From positions 1-57,260 of the forward strand of contig JAZQDU010000023.1 of the NCBI GenBank assembly GCA_045546915.1: 57,260 nt of DNA, given 5' to 3'. The position numbers and the translations under genes were made by a program. Numbering within the stretch: the stretch's first letter is position 1; every line of letters starts with the position of its first letter. Below the pieces are notes generated by a model, which had not been told where the DNA came from, ran no database searches, and saw only the letters and a list, made by a program, of their open reading frames with translations. Positions 25,001-32,879 of the stretch are shown in pieces. The stretch comes from UMGS172 sp045546915 (GTDB lineage: Bacteria; Bacillota; Clostridia; Oscillospirales; Acutalibacteraceae).

Positions 25001-27025
25001 ATGAGAATTGCTTTAACAGGCAACCCAAACTCAGGTAAGACCACAATGTATAATGCTCTAACCGGCTCTAATGAAAAGGTTGGTAACTGGGCAGGTGTTA
25101 CCGTTGACAAAAAAGAACGCCTGATTAAGAAAACGTATACAGGAAGTGAGCAGATCACTGCCGTTGACCTTCCTGGCGCATATTCGATGTCTCCCTTTAC
25201 TAGTGAGGAGAGTATTACAAGTTCTTACGTAAAGAATGAAAATCCCGACGTAATCATTAACATCGTGGATGCGGATAATTTAAGCCGTAGCCTTTTTTTT
25301 ACCACACAGCTTTTAGAACTTGGCATTCCTGTTGTTGTTGCTCTTAATAAGAGCGATATTGGCAAGAAGAAAGGCAACAAGATTGATGCTGATGCTCTTT
25401 CCGCAAAACTTGGATGTCCCGTTGTTAAAACAGTTTCCACTTCTGCAGATGGCTTGAAGGCTCTTATTGAAACTGTTGTTGCAAAAGTGGGTAAAGAGCA
25501 GACAGCACCTTACATACAGGGCGACATTGACCTCACCGACAAGGCGGTTGTTGAATCCGCTGACCGTAAACGTTTTGCGTTTGTAAATAACATTGTAAAA
25601 GGGGTTGAAACACGTAAAGTTCTCACCAAAGATAAGAACTTCGGTGATAAGATTGATGCCGTTCTAACAAATAAGTGGCTTGGTATTCCGATTTTTGCTG
25701 CTGTAATGTTCCTTGTGTTCTATATTTCTCAGACAACACTCGGCACTTGGATCGCCGAAGGCGTAGAAGTTGGAGATACCTTTATCCCCGGTCTTGTACC
25801 TCTGCTTGAGATGTTCCAAGGATGGGTTGGCGGTCTGCTTGAAAATGCCAATCCTCTGATTTCTGCTATTCTTGTTGATGGCGTTATCGGCGGTGTGGTT
25901 GCCGTTGTTGGATTCTTACCTCTCGTTATGGTAATGTATTTCCTCATTGCTCTTTTAGAGGATTGCGGATATATGTCGCGTGCAGCGGTTGTACTTGACC
26001 CGATTTTCAAAAAAGTAGGCCTTTCCGGTAAGTCTGTTATTCCTTTCGTAATTACCGTAGGTTGTGCCGTTCCCGGCATTATGGCAAGCCGTACTATCCG
26101 TAATGAACGTGAGCGCAGAGCGACTGCTATGCTTGCACCGTTTATGCCTTGTGGTGCAAAGATTCCCGTTATCGCCCTTTTTGCAGGCGCATTCTTTGAG
26201 GATGCTTGGTGGGTTAGTGCTTTGATGTATTTTGCAGGTATTGCCCTGATTTTCCTTGGTGCATTGCTTATCAATGCAATTACCGGTTACAAGGCAAGAA
26301 AATCCTTCTTCATTATCGAGCTTCCCGAGTACAAGGTTCCTTCATTTTGGGGTGCGTTTAAATCTATGTGCTCTCGTGGTTGGGCTTACATTGTAAAAGC
26401 TGCAACCATCATTCTTCTATGCAATATGGCAGTACAGTTGATGCAGACATTTACTTGGGGCTTTACCGTTGCAGAGAGTGCAGACAGTTCTATTCTTGCA
26501 TCGATTGCTTCTCCTTTTGCTTATTTGCTTGTTCCGATTGTTGGCATTCTCTCTTGGCAGTTGGCGGCAGCAGCAATTACGGGCTTTATCGCAAAAGAAA
26601 ATGTTGTTGGCACTCTGGCAGTTTGCTTTGTTGGTCTTGAAAATCTGATTGACACAGAAGAACTTGCTATGATGGAAGGTGCAGGCGCGGAGGTTGCAGG
26701 TATTATGGCAATCACTAAGGTTGCAGCTCTTGCATACTTGATGTTTAACCTCTATACACCTCCTTGCTTTGCGGCTATTGGTGCTATGAACGCTGAAATG
26801 AAGAGCGCTAAATGGCTTTGGGGCGGTATTGGGCTTCAGTTTGCTGTGGGTTACACGATATCGTATCTTATTTATACAATAGGAACGCTGGTAGTTGGCG
26901 GAACACTTAATGTTTTACCTGCGGTTATTGGTTTTGTTGCGGTGCTCTTAATGTCTGCTTTTGTAATAGGCTTGATTATAAAAACAAATAGCAAAATTAA
27001 ACAAGAGCACAAATTAAAAGTTTAA
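25001..27025 (+). CDS. feoB: Ferrous iron transporter FeoB
   Basis: Cytoplasmic-membrane ferrous iron transporter with an N-terminal G protein, 674 residues. The start at 25001 (MRIALTGNPNSGKTTMYNAL) is spaced correctly from AGGAGG (24986-24991); the ATG at 24992 abuts it and is unlikely. G motifs: GNPNSGKTT (G1), GVTV (G2), DLPG (G3), NKSD (G4). The membrane part has two Gate-type halves with the conserved CAVPGIMASRTI and MPCGAKIPVIALFAGAFF. Together with feoA, the Cys-rich partner and the DtxR-type gene it forms a complete ferrous uptake island. Confidence 0.97.
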   Translation: MRIALTGNPNSGKTTMYNALTGSNEKVGNWAGVTVDKKERLIKKTYTGSEQITAVDLPGAYSMSPFTSEESITSSYVKNENPDVIINIVDADNLSRSLFFTTQLLELGIPVVVALNKSDIGKKKGNKIDADALSAKLGCPVVKTVSTSADGLKALIETVVAKVGKEQTAPYIQGDIDLTDKAVVESADRKRFAFVNNIVKGVETRKVLTKDKNFGDKIDAVLTNKWLGIPIFAAVMFLVFYISQTTLGTWIAEGVEVGDTFIPGLVPLLEMFQGWVGGLLENANPLISAILVDGVIGGVVAVVGFLPLVMVMYFLIALLEDCGYMSRAAVVLDPIFKKVGLSGKSVIPFVITVGCAVPGIMASRTIRNERERRATAMLAPFMPCGAKIPVIALFAGAFFEDAWWVSALMYFAGIALIFLGALLINAITGYKARKSFFIIELPEYKVPSFWGAFKSMCSRGWAYIVKAATIILLCNMAVQLMQTFTWGFTVAESADSSILASIASPFAYLLVPIVGILSWQLAAAAITGFIAKENVVGTLAVCFVGLENLIDTEELAMMEGAGAEVAGIMAITKVAALAYLMFNLYTPPCFAAIGAMNAEMKSAKWLWGGIGLQFAVGYTISYLIYTIGTLVVGGTLNVLPAVIGFVAVLLMSAFVIGLIIKTNSKIKQEHKLKV

Positions 27026-27055
27026 AACACTAAGACGGTATGTTGAGGATTATTT

Positions 27056-27199
27056 ATGCTTAATATAGTTATTATTTTAATCTTAACTTTTATTGTTATA
27101 GGTGCTGTGTGGTATCTTATAAATGCTAAAAAGAAGGGAAACAAATGTATAGGTTGCCCTGGAAATTGCAGTTGTGAAAATAAATGTAATAAAAAATAG
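27056..27199 (+). CDS. FeoB-associated Cys-rich membrane protein
   Basis: A 47-residue protein: one hydrophobic helix (MLNIVIILILTFIVIGAVWY) then a basic, cysteine-rich tail (CIGCPGNCSCENKC). This matches the small FeoB-associated Cys-rich membrane protein family found after feoB in Firmicutes. GAGG lies before the ATG, 30 nt after the feoB stop. The tail may bind iron or a redox partner; that is not established. Its TAG stop lies inside the terminator stem. Confidence 0.88.
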   Translation: MLNIVIILILTFIVIGAVWYLINAKKKGNKCIGCPGNCSCENKCNKK

Positions 27200-27226
27200 A
27201 ACCTCGTCAGAGGTTCTATTTTTTTA
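27195..27226. terminator. Bidirectional terminator between feo operon and relQ
   Basis: An 11-bp perfect stem, AATAGAACCTC (27195-27205) / GAGGTTCTATT (27210-27220), GTCA loop, then a T-run. On the minus strand the stem is followed by TTTTTTATT, so it can also serve the leftward gene. Confidence 0.9.
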
Positions 27227-27902
27227 GTCTTTGCTTGTCCATGCGATTCCTAATATCCATCATTCGCACATCGGTTTCGTGTATGATTTGGGCGCATTCC
27301 AAAAGTTCGTTGCTTATGTCTTTATCCCAGATGTCATCTTTTTTATATTTTAGATCATGCTCTACGCTTGCCCATGAGTCCATGGCTATGGTGCGAAGTT
27401 GTATTTCCACACGCATGTTCATAGTTTTGTCTGAAAAGAAAACCGGTATTTCGATTATCATATGATAACTTCGATAGCCGTTTTCTTTTGGTGATTTTAT
27501 GTAATCTTTAATTTCAATAACCTTAATATCGTCTTGACGCGCGAGCATTTTGGCGATTTCATAAATATCATCAATAAACGAACATATAACGCGTACTCCG
27601 GCAACGTCATTAAGATTTTGCATCATGCTGTCAACCGTAACGTCAAATCCATGTCGGTTTAGTTTTTCGACAATGCTTAAAGGACTTTTAATTCTTGTCT
27701 TAACCGATTCAATTGGATTACGCTTATAACGTACCGACATATCGTTATTGAGAACTTGCAACTTGGTTTGCACCTCTAAAATTGCGCATTCATAACGCAT
27801 AATCATTTCTCTATATAGTTGTAATTTGTCGAAATATTGTTCGGCTCCATCGTTGTCAAAATTATGATTAAGAAAGTTCGATTTTAGTTGATTGTTTATC
27901 AT
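27216..27902 (-). CDS. Small alarmone synthetase (RelQ/YjbM type)
   Basis: A (p)ppGpp synthetase lacking a hydrolase domain, 228 residues. The RelA/SpoT nucleotidyltransferase core shows RIKSPLSIVEKL (about 70), DVAGVRVIC (about 98), PKENGYRSYH (about 137), VEIQLRT and WASVEHDLKYK (about 178-188). It transfers pyrophosphate from ATP to GTP or GDP in the cytoplasm. The N-terminal segment (about 1-55) is helical, as in RelQ. It is followed after a short gap by the oxidoreductase gene upstream on the same strand, and both may share one promoter. Confidence 0.92.
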   Translation of the reverse strand: MINNQLKSNFLNHNFDNDGAEQYFDKLQLYREMIMRYECAILEVQTKLQVLNNDMSVRYKRNPIESVKTRIKSPLSIVEKLNRHGFDVTVDSMMQNLNDVAGVRVICSFIDDIYEIAKMLARQDDIKVIEIKDYIKSPKENGYRSYHMIIEIPVFFSDKTMNMRVEIQLRTIAMDSWASVEHDLKYKKDDIWDKDISNELLECAQIIHETDVRMMDIRNRMDKQRLKK

Positions 27903-27910
27903 AAATGCCT

Positions 27911-28897
27911 CTATTTAAATTCTATATTAGCAAGTTTTCGCATTTCAAACATCGCCTTGCATACATCGAGTGCTAGTTTGCTTGTTCTTTTATATTCTTC
28001 AGCGTATTTTTCGGGTTCGGTGATGTAATTGTAAAAATCAACCGCCTCATAACTCATAAGTTCATGCTTTTGCATATCACCCGATAGTTTTGTTTCAGTT
28101 CCGTCAGTTAGTTTTAGCACCATATCAGTTTGTTTTGAGATTGATGGGATTATTATACTGCCGTTGTCACCGATAATTTCCGAGCCTATATGACTTGTGC
28201 CTGTTTTTGAATATGTGAGTTCGACGGGAAAATCATCATAATGGAAGATGGCACCACCTTCACCATCGATACCGTTATTGAGTTTTACACAGTAGGTGTA
28301 GATTTTGTTAGGCTTACCAAAAAGGTCAATGCAGGGGTACACACAATATATACCTAAATCCATCAATGCACCGGTTGCCATTTTAGGGTCGAAAATATTC
28401 TGCTGTTCACCGCTTTTAAAACTATCATATTTAGTTGAACGTTGTGAAAAATCAAAACGCGCGTGACTGATTCTGCCGATTTTGTTTACAGCGTCAATCA
28501 AAGTTTTCCGGCAGGGTAGGTGTTGAGCCATAAGCGCTTCCATATAAATAACGCCTTTTATTCGAGCAAGGTTTTGCAAAGCCGAGAGTTCCTCGGGAGT
28601 GACAGTAATAGGCTTTTCACAAATTACGTGTTTTCCGTTTTCAAGCATTAATTTACTTTGAGCAAAATGAAATGAATTCGGACTTGCAACATAAACAGCG
28701 TCGATTGTAGGGTCTAAAGCAAGTTTGTTTAGGTCGGTATAAACCTTGTTGCAACCGAACAATGCACCAAATTCGGCACCTTTTTCATAGGTCCTTGAAT
28801 AAACGGCGGCAAGATTAAATTTGTCTTGATGAAGCATGCAACCGTTTATAAACGACCTTGCTATCCAACTTGAACCGATAGTCGCGTAATTAATCAT
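27911..28897 (-). CDS. Gfo/Idh/MocA family NAD(P)-dependent oxidoreductase
   Basis: A 328-residue sugar or inositol dehydrogenase-like enzyme. The N-terminal Rossmann segment (INYATIGSSWIARSFINGC) has a modified glycine motif. The conserved E-K-P (HVICEKPITVTPEEL, about 88-102) carries the catalytic Lys, and the second domain has GALMDLGIYCVYPCIDLFG. The substrate is unknown. Ribosome site AGAGGTG. It diverges from a sugar isomerase gene 130 nt away, hinting at shared carbohydrate metabolism. Confidence 0.88.
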   Translation of the reverse strand: MINYATIGSSWIARSFINGCMLHQDKFNLAAVYSRTYEKGAEFGALFGCNKVYTDLNKLALDPTIDAVYVASPNSFHFAQSKLMLENGKHVICEKPITVTPEELSALQNLARIKGVIYMEALMAQHLPCRKTLIDAVNKIGRISHARFDFSQRSTKYDSFKSGEQQNIFDPKMATGALMDLGIYCVYPCIDLFGKPNKIYTYCVKLNNGIDGEGGAIFHYDDFPVELTYSKTGTSHIGSEIIGDNGSIIIPSISKQTDMVLKLTDGTETKLSGDMQKHELMSYEAVDFYNYITEPEKYAEEYKRTSKLALDVCKAMFEMRKLANIEFK

Positions 28898-28918
28898 AAA
28901 TCAACACCTCTTTTTTTA

Positions 28919-28946
28919 AGTATATCATATTTTTTTAAATTTACAA
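28919..28946 (-). promoter_or_regulatory. Promoter of the oxidoreductase-relQ pair
   Basis: Read leftward: TTGTAA (28946-28941), 16-nt spacer, TATACT (28924-28919), 22 nt before the ATG at 28897. Confidence 0.65.
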
Positions 28947-28965
28947 TAATCATCATTTAAAGGAC

Positions 28966-28994
28966 TTGCAAATTATTTGTAAATAAAGTATTAT
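28966..28994 (+). promoter_or_regulatory. Promoter of the sugar isomerase/epimerase
   Basis: TTGCAA (28966-28971), 17-nt spacer, TATTAT (28989-28994). GGAGG precedes the ATG at 29028. Confidence 0.65.
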
Positions 28995-29027
28995 ATAATT
29001 AAACTAAATAGTTTTGGAGGAAAATTT

Positions 29028-29993
29028 ATGAAGTTAGGTGTTTTTACAACCCTTATGAGCGATATGCCTTTAAAGGATGCTTGTAAGTATTTTAAATCTA
29101 TCGGTTGTGATATGATTGAAATTGGTTGCGGCGGTTATCCCGGCAACGCTCATGCAGACCCTGAAAAGTTACTTAACGATGAGGCTGCTTTTAACGAGTT
29201 TATGGCTACCATTAAAGATGCAGGGCTTGAAGTTAGTGCGCTTTCGTGCCATGGCAACCCTGTGCATCCGCAAAAGGAACTTGCCGAAATGTATGACAAA
29301 ACCATCCGCAATACCATTCTTTTGGCTGAAAAGATGGGACTTCATCAGATTAATACCTTCTCAGGTTGCCCCGGTGACTGTGCTGAATCCAAGTATCCCA
29401 ACTGGGTAACTTGCCCTTGGCCTGAAGACTTTTTGGCTATTCTTGATTGGCAGTGGAACGAAGTACTTATTCCTTATTGGAAAAAGACTGTAGAGTTTGC
29501 AAAAGCTCACGGCGTAAACAAGATTGCTTTCGAACTTCATCCCGGTTTCTGCGTTTACAACACCGATTCTCTTAAGAAAATTCGTGCAGCAGTAGGCCCC
29601 GAACTTGGCGCAAACTTTGACCCAAGCCACCTTGTATGGCAGGGTATGGACCCCGTTAAAGTTATTAACGAGATGGGTGACGCCATATTCCACGTACATG
29701 CAAAAGATTCGAGAATTGATAAGTACAACACTGCTATAAACGGTGTTCTTGATACTCAGAGTTACGGCGACCTTAAAAACCGTTCTTGGCTCTTTAGAAC
29801 TGTTGGCTATGGTAATGACGAGGCATACTGGAGAGATATTATCAGCGCTTTAAAACTCAATGGCTACGATTATGCTATCAGCATCGAGCATGAAGATGCT
29901 CTTATGAGCAAAACCGAGGGCCTTGAAAAAGCTGCCAACTTCTTAAAACCCCTTATTATCGCCGAGACTGCAGGCGAAATGTGGTGGGCATAA
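29028..29993 (+). CDS. Sugar phosphate isomerase/epimerase (xylose isomerase-like TIM barrel)
   Basis: A 321-residue TIM-barrel metalloenzyme of the AP-endonuclease-2/IolE-IolI family. Metal-ligand candidates are Glu in FELHPGF (about 180), Asp-His in NFDPSHL (about 206), His in FHVHAKDSR (about 228) and Glu in SIEHEDAL (about 290). It may isomerise or epimerise a keto-sugar or inositol derivative in concert with the divergent Gfo/Idh gene. The substrate cannot be told. TTTTGGAGG precedes the ATG. Confidence 0.9.
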   Translation: MKLGVFTTLMSDMPLKDACKYFKSIGCDMIEIGCGGYPGNAHADPEKLLNDEAAFNEFMATIKDAGLEVSALSCHGNPVHPQKELAEMYDKTIRNTILLAEKMGLHQINTFSGCPGDCAESKYPNWVTCPWPEDFLAILDWQWNEVLIPYWKKTVEFAKAHGVNKIAFELHPGFCVYNTDSLKKIRAAVGPELGANFDPSHLVWQGMDPVKVINEMGDAIFHVHAKDSRIDKYNTAINGVLDTQSYGDLKNRSWLFRTVGYGNDEAYWRDIISALKLNGYDYAISIEHEDALMSKTEGLEKAANFLKPLIIAETAGEMWWA

Positions 29994-30011
29994 GTTAATT
30001 AAATAAAATTG

Positions 30012-30036
30012 GAACCCTTGCTTAATGCAAGGGTTC
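30012..30036 (+). terminator. Hairpin after the isomerase gene
   Basis: GAACCCTTGC (30012-30021) / GCAAGGGTTC (30027-30036), 5-nt loop. No T-run follows on the plus strand, so termination is likely but not typical. Confidence 0.6.
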
Positions 30037-30069
30037 ACTCATATAATAAAACACTAAAAGGTGATTTCT

Positions 30070-30810
30070 TTGCAATTTTCTAAATTAAAAGATTTAGGGG
30101 TTGAGGTAGTTCATTTTAATGTTACCGATTCGACTAATTTAAGGGCAAAAGAGGTAGCACTTAAAGGGTATACTTCACCTGTGCTTTTTGTTACCGATAG
30201 TCAGACTGCGGGAAAAGGCAGAATGGGCAGAAGTTTCTATTCGCCCGATGGTACAGGGCTTTATATGTCGTATCTTTATAAAGTGACCGGCAATTTTGCC
30301 GATAATGTGACCGTAACAAGCGCGGCAGCGGTGGCGGTTGTAAGAGCAATAGAAGAACTAACCGATTTAGAGCCCAAAATAAAATGGGTAAATGATATTT
30401 ATGTAGACTCCAAAAAAGTTTGTGGAATTTTAACCGAAGCCGTTACCGATAAAAATGGAATCACTTCGGTTATAGTGGGAATAGGTTTAAATATTAATAC
30501 TACCGATTTTCCACATGAGTTGACGTGTATTGCGGGGTCGCTCGGTAAAACTATGTCAAGAGAAATTCTTGCCCAAACGATTGTAAAGCATTTGCAAATA
30601 TTGATTAGTCAATTGTCCGACCGGACTTTTATTGAAGATTATATAAAACATTCGGCGGTTTTAGGCAAAGAAGTGGTTTACATAATACACGGAGTTGAAC
30701 ACACCGCAACGGCTGTTGGGATAGATAATAACGGTGGCCTTATTGTAGAACACAAAGACGGTGGCAAAACCACGCTGTTTACAGGCGAAATTTCAGTTAA
30801 ATTAATATAA
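30070..30810 (+). CDS. birA: Biotin-[acetyl-CoA-carboxylase] ligase, catalytic-only BirA
   Basis: Attaches biotin to the biotin carboxyl carrier protein. The conserved GKGRMGRSFYSP (about 47-58) binds biotinyl-AMP, KWVNDIYVDSKKVCGIL (about 109-125) holds the catalytic Lys, and a C-terminal BPL_C domain follows. I use TTG at 30070, because AAAAGGTG (30057-30063) is correctly spaced; the GTG at 30061 lies within that ribosome site. With 246 residues it has no N-terminal helix-turn-helix, so unlike E. coli BirA it should not repress biotin genes. Confidence 0.92.
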   Translation: MQFSKLKDLGVEVVHFNVTDSTNLRAKEVALKGYTSPVLFVTDSQTAGKGRMGRSFYSPDGTGLYMSYLYKVTGNFADNVTVTSAAAVAVVRAIEELTDLEPKIKWVNDIYVDSKKVCGILTEAVTDKNGITSVIVGIGLNINTTDFPHELTCIAGSLGKTMSREILAQTIVKHLQILISQLSDRTFIEDYIKHSAVLGKEVVYIIHGVEHTATAVGIDNNGGLIVEHKDGGKTTLFTGEISVKLI

Positions 30811-30838
30811 GGGCGGTTTATAAATCGCCCTTTTTTAT
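30809..30838 (+). terminator. Terminator after birA
   Basis: A 12-bp stem, AAGGGCGGTTTA (30809-30820) / TAAATCGCCCTT (30821-30832), one G-T pair, followed by TTTTTT. The left arm overlaps the birA stop codon. Confidence 0.88.
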
Positions 30839-30850
30839 TTCTATAAAACA

Positions 30851-30917
30851 CCTCAAAGTGCAGTGTTAAAAGAGTTGCGATTTTAACATTTTGCGCTTTG
30901 GGGATTTATTATTTTTT
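30851..30917 (+). terminator. Long imperfect hairpin with T-run before miaB
   Basis: CCTCAAAG (30851-30858) pairs with CTTTGGGG (30896-30903), and GTTAAAA (30865-30871) with TTTTAAC (30881-30887). The stem is imperfect between them and the whole is followed by ATTTATTATTTTTTT. It is upstream of the miaB promoter, so it could be a second terminator or part of a longer transcript's regulation. Confidence 0.55.
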
Positions 30918-30930
30918 TAGCATTTTATAC

Positions 30931-30959
30931 TTGCACTTATGATGCATTTGAGGTATAAT
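30931..30959 (+). promoter_or_regulatory. Sigma-A promoter of the miaB-mutS-mutL operon
   Basis: TTGCAC (30931-30936), 17-nt spacer, TATAAT (30954-30959). Transcription would begin near 30966, which rules out the long open-frame start at 30939 and sets the miaB start downstream. Confidence 0.8.
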
Positions 30960-31001
30960 AATTTATATTATGGAGAAGTGTATTTTGGAGAGATTTTACC
31001 T

Positions 31002-32408
31002 GTGATAGATAACGTTAATTCTATAGATTTAAAGCACGAACTCGAGGTGCAATTTGGCTTTGCCGAACGGGTACGTCAGATAATAAACGAGCGGTATTCA
31101 AGCAAGCCTTTAGCCTATGTTCACACATATGGTTGCCAGCAAAACGTGAGTGACAGCGAACGTCTTAAAGGCCTTATGGAACTTATGGGATATGGGTTTA
31201 CAGAGGACTTGAGCGAGGCTGATTTGGTGCTTTACAACACTTGTGCAGTGCGCGAGCACGCTGAGGATAGGGTTTTTGGCAATGTGGGAATACTTAAAGC
31301 CAATAAAAGAAAACGTCCCGGTATGCTGATTTGTGTTTGCGGTTGCATGGCGCAAGAACCGAGAGTGGCTGAAAAAATTAAAAAAAGTTATCCTTATGTG
31401 GATATTCTTTTTGGCACACACGTAAGGCATAAGCTTCCGGAATTTGTTTATCGTAGAATGACCGGAAGCGGTAGAATTTTTGAAAACCCCGAAAGAAATG
31501 AAGATTTTGTTGAAGGGGTGCCCATAAGACGTGACGGTACAATTAAATCTTGGTTGCCCATAATGCAAGGGTGCAACAATTTTTGCTCTTACTGTATTGT
31601 GCCTTATACAAGAGGTCGCGAACATTCCCGTGAGCAATCCGAAGTTTTAAAAGAAGCAAAAATGCTTATTGATTCGGGCGCTAAAGAAATTATGTTGCTT
31701 GGCCAAAACGTGAATTCTTACGGCAGAGGTTGTAAAACACCGACCGATTTTCCAACACTTTTAAGAGCGGTTAATGACCTTGAGGGTGATTTTAGAATTA
31801 GGTTTATGACGTCACATCCAAAAGATTGTTCGGAAGAATTACTTCTTGCCATGAGGGATTGTCAAAAGGTTGAAAAGCATTTGCACTTACCTGTTCAATG
31901 CGGAAGCGACCGGATTTTGTCACTTATGAACCGTAGGTATACAAAAGACGGGTATTTAAAACTTATTAATAGAGCGCGTGAACTTATGCCTGAAATACAG
32001 TTTACAAGTGATATTATTGTTGGCTTTCCTGGTGAAACCGAGGAGGATTTTAATCAAACGTTAAACCTTGTAAAAGAGGTCAGGTATTATTCTTTATTCA
32101 CCTTTATTTTCTCACCTCGACCCGGAACACCGGCGGCGGAGATGGAAGATACAGAGGATAAGAAGGACAAGTCCCGTAGGTTTGCCGAACTTTTAAGGGT
32201 TCAAGAGGAAATCTCAAAAGAAACCAACAATGCGCTTGTCGGCAAAACGGTTAATTTACTTATAGAAGAGTATGATAATGGTGTTGCCGTTGGCCGTTCG
32301 AGTGAAAATTTTGTGGTTCATCTTGAGGGTGAAACACTAAAAGTAGGTACATTTGTTGATGTGCAAATAACTTCATTCGATGGAATACTTCATGGAAAAT
32401 CAATGTAA
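31002..32408 (+). CDS. miaB: tRNA methylthiotransferase MiaB
   Basis: Radical SAM enzyme making ms2i6A at tRNA position 37, acting after MiaA. Start GTG at 31002 follows TTGGAGAG and agrees with the promoter; length 468. The N-terminal MTTase domain (YVHTYGCQQNVSDSERL) holds one Fe-S cluster with Cys in YNTCAVREHAEDR and VCGCMAQEP. The radical SAM motif is CNNFCSYCIVPYTRGRE (about 182-198), and the C-terminal end is a TRAM domain. Downstream, miaA completes the two-step pathway in the same operon. Confidence 0.96.
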   Translation: MIDNVNSIDLKHELEVQFGFAERVRQIINERYSSKPLAYVHTYGCQQNVSDSERLKGLMELMGYGFTEDLSEADLVLYNTCAVREHAEDRVFGNVGILKANKRKRPGMLICVCGCMAQEPRVAEKIKKSYPYVDILFGTHVRHKLPEFVYRRMTGSGRIFENPERNEDFVEGVPIRRDGTIKSWLPIMQGCNNFCSYCIVPYTRGREHSREQSEVLKEAKMLIDSGAKEIMLLGQNVNSYGRGCKTPTDFPTLLRAVNDLEGDFRIRFMTSHPKDCSEELLLAMRDCQKVEKHLHLPVQCGSDRILSLMNRRYTKDGYLKLINRARELMPEIQFTSDIIVGFPGETEEDFNQTLNLVKEVRYYSLFTFIFSPRPGTPAAEMEDTEDKKDKSRRFAELLRVQEEISKETNNALVGKTVNLLIEEYDNGVAVGRSSENFVVHLEGETLKVGTFVDVQITSFDGILHGKSM

Positions 32409-32428
32409 AACAAAAAGGAGATATAAAA

Positions 32429-32836
32429 ATGGATATTATGGATGCAGTTCGCGCTTTGGGCGTGGCAATTCAAGAGGACGCAAGATATAAGGCTCTTGTA
32501 GAGGCAAGACGTGCTAACGATGCCGATAAAGAACTTCAAGAGATAATCGGTGAGTTTAATGTTGCAAGCATGAGCATTGATAATGAACTTGCAAAAGGCG
32601 ATGAAAAGGACGAGGAAAAGATAAAGGAATATAATGCAACGCTTCGTCGCATTTACGGCAGAATAATGTGCAATGAAAATATGATTGAGTTTAACAAGGC
32701 TAAGGCCGAGTTTGAGTCGTTGATGCGTAAGGTCAACGGCATTATTGAACTTTCGATTGACGGTGAAAATCCTTTAACTTGCGAACCTGAAGAGGGTTGT
32801 ACCGGCAGTTGTGCAACTTGTGGCGGTTGCCACTAA
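32429..32836 (+). CDS. YlbF/YmcA-family protein with a cysteine-rich C-terminal tail
   Basis: A 135-residue helical protein of the YlbF/YmcA (RicF/RicA) family. It lies right after miaB as B. subtilis ymcA does, so a RicA-like role is plausible. There the RicA-RicF-RicT complex stimulates RNase Y-dependent mRNA processing and carries Fe-S clusters. Residues 1-115 form the coiled family core. The tail, CEPEEGCTGSCATCGGCH, holds five Cys and one His, well suited to Fe-S or zinc binding. AAAAAGGAG precedes the ATG. Confidence 0.85.
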   Translation: MDIMDAVRALGVAIQEDARYKALVEARRANDADKELQEIIGEFNVASMSIDNELAKGDEKDEEKIKEYNATLRRIYGRIMCNENMIEFNKAKAEFESLMRKVNGIIELSIDGENPLTCEPEEGCTGSCATCGGCH

Positions 32837-32879
32837 TTTTTAAAGTAGAAGTCTAAAAAGGCTTTTGGAGGAATTGAAA

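Noticed and set aside
25729..26274. 181-codon minus-strand frame in feoB
   Set aside because: Shadow of the transporter's hydrophobic coding sequence; no start signal and no family.
30664..30700. Second copy of GTTTACATAA in birA
   Set aside because: Only one half-site inside a coding region with no inverted partner; chance match.
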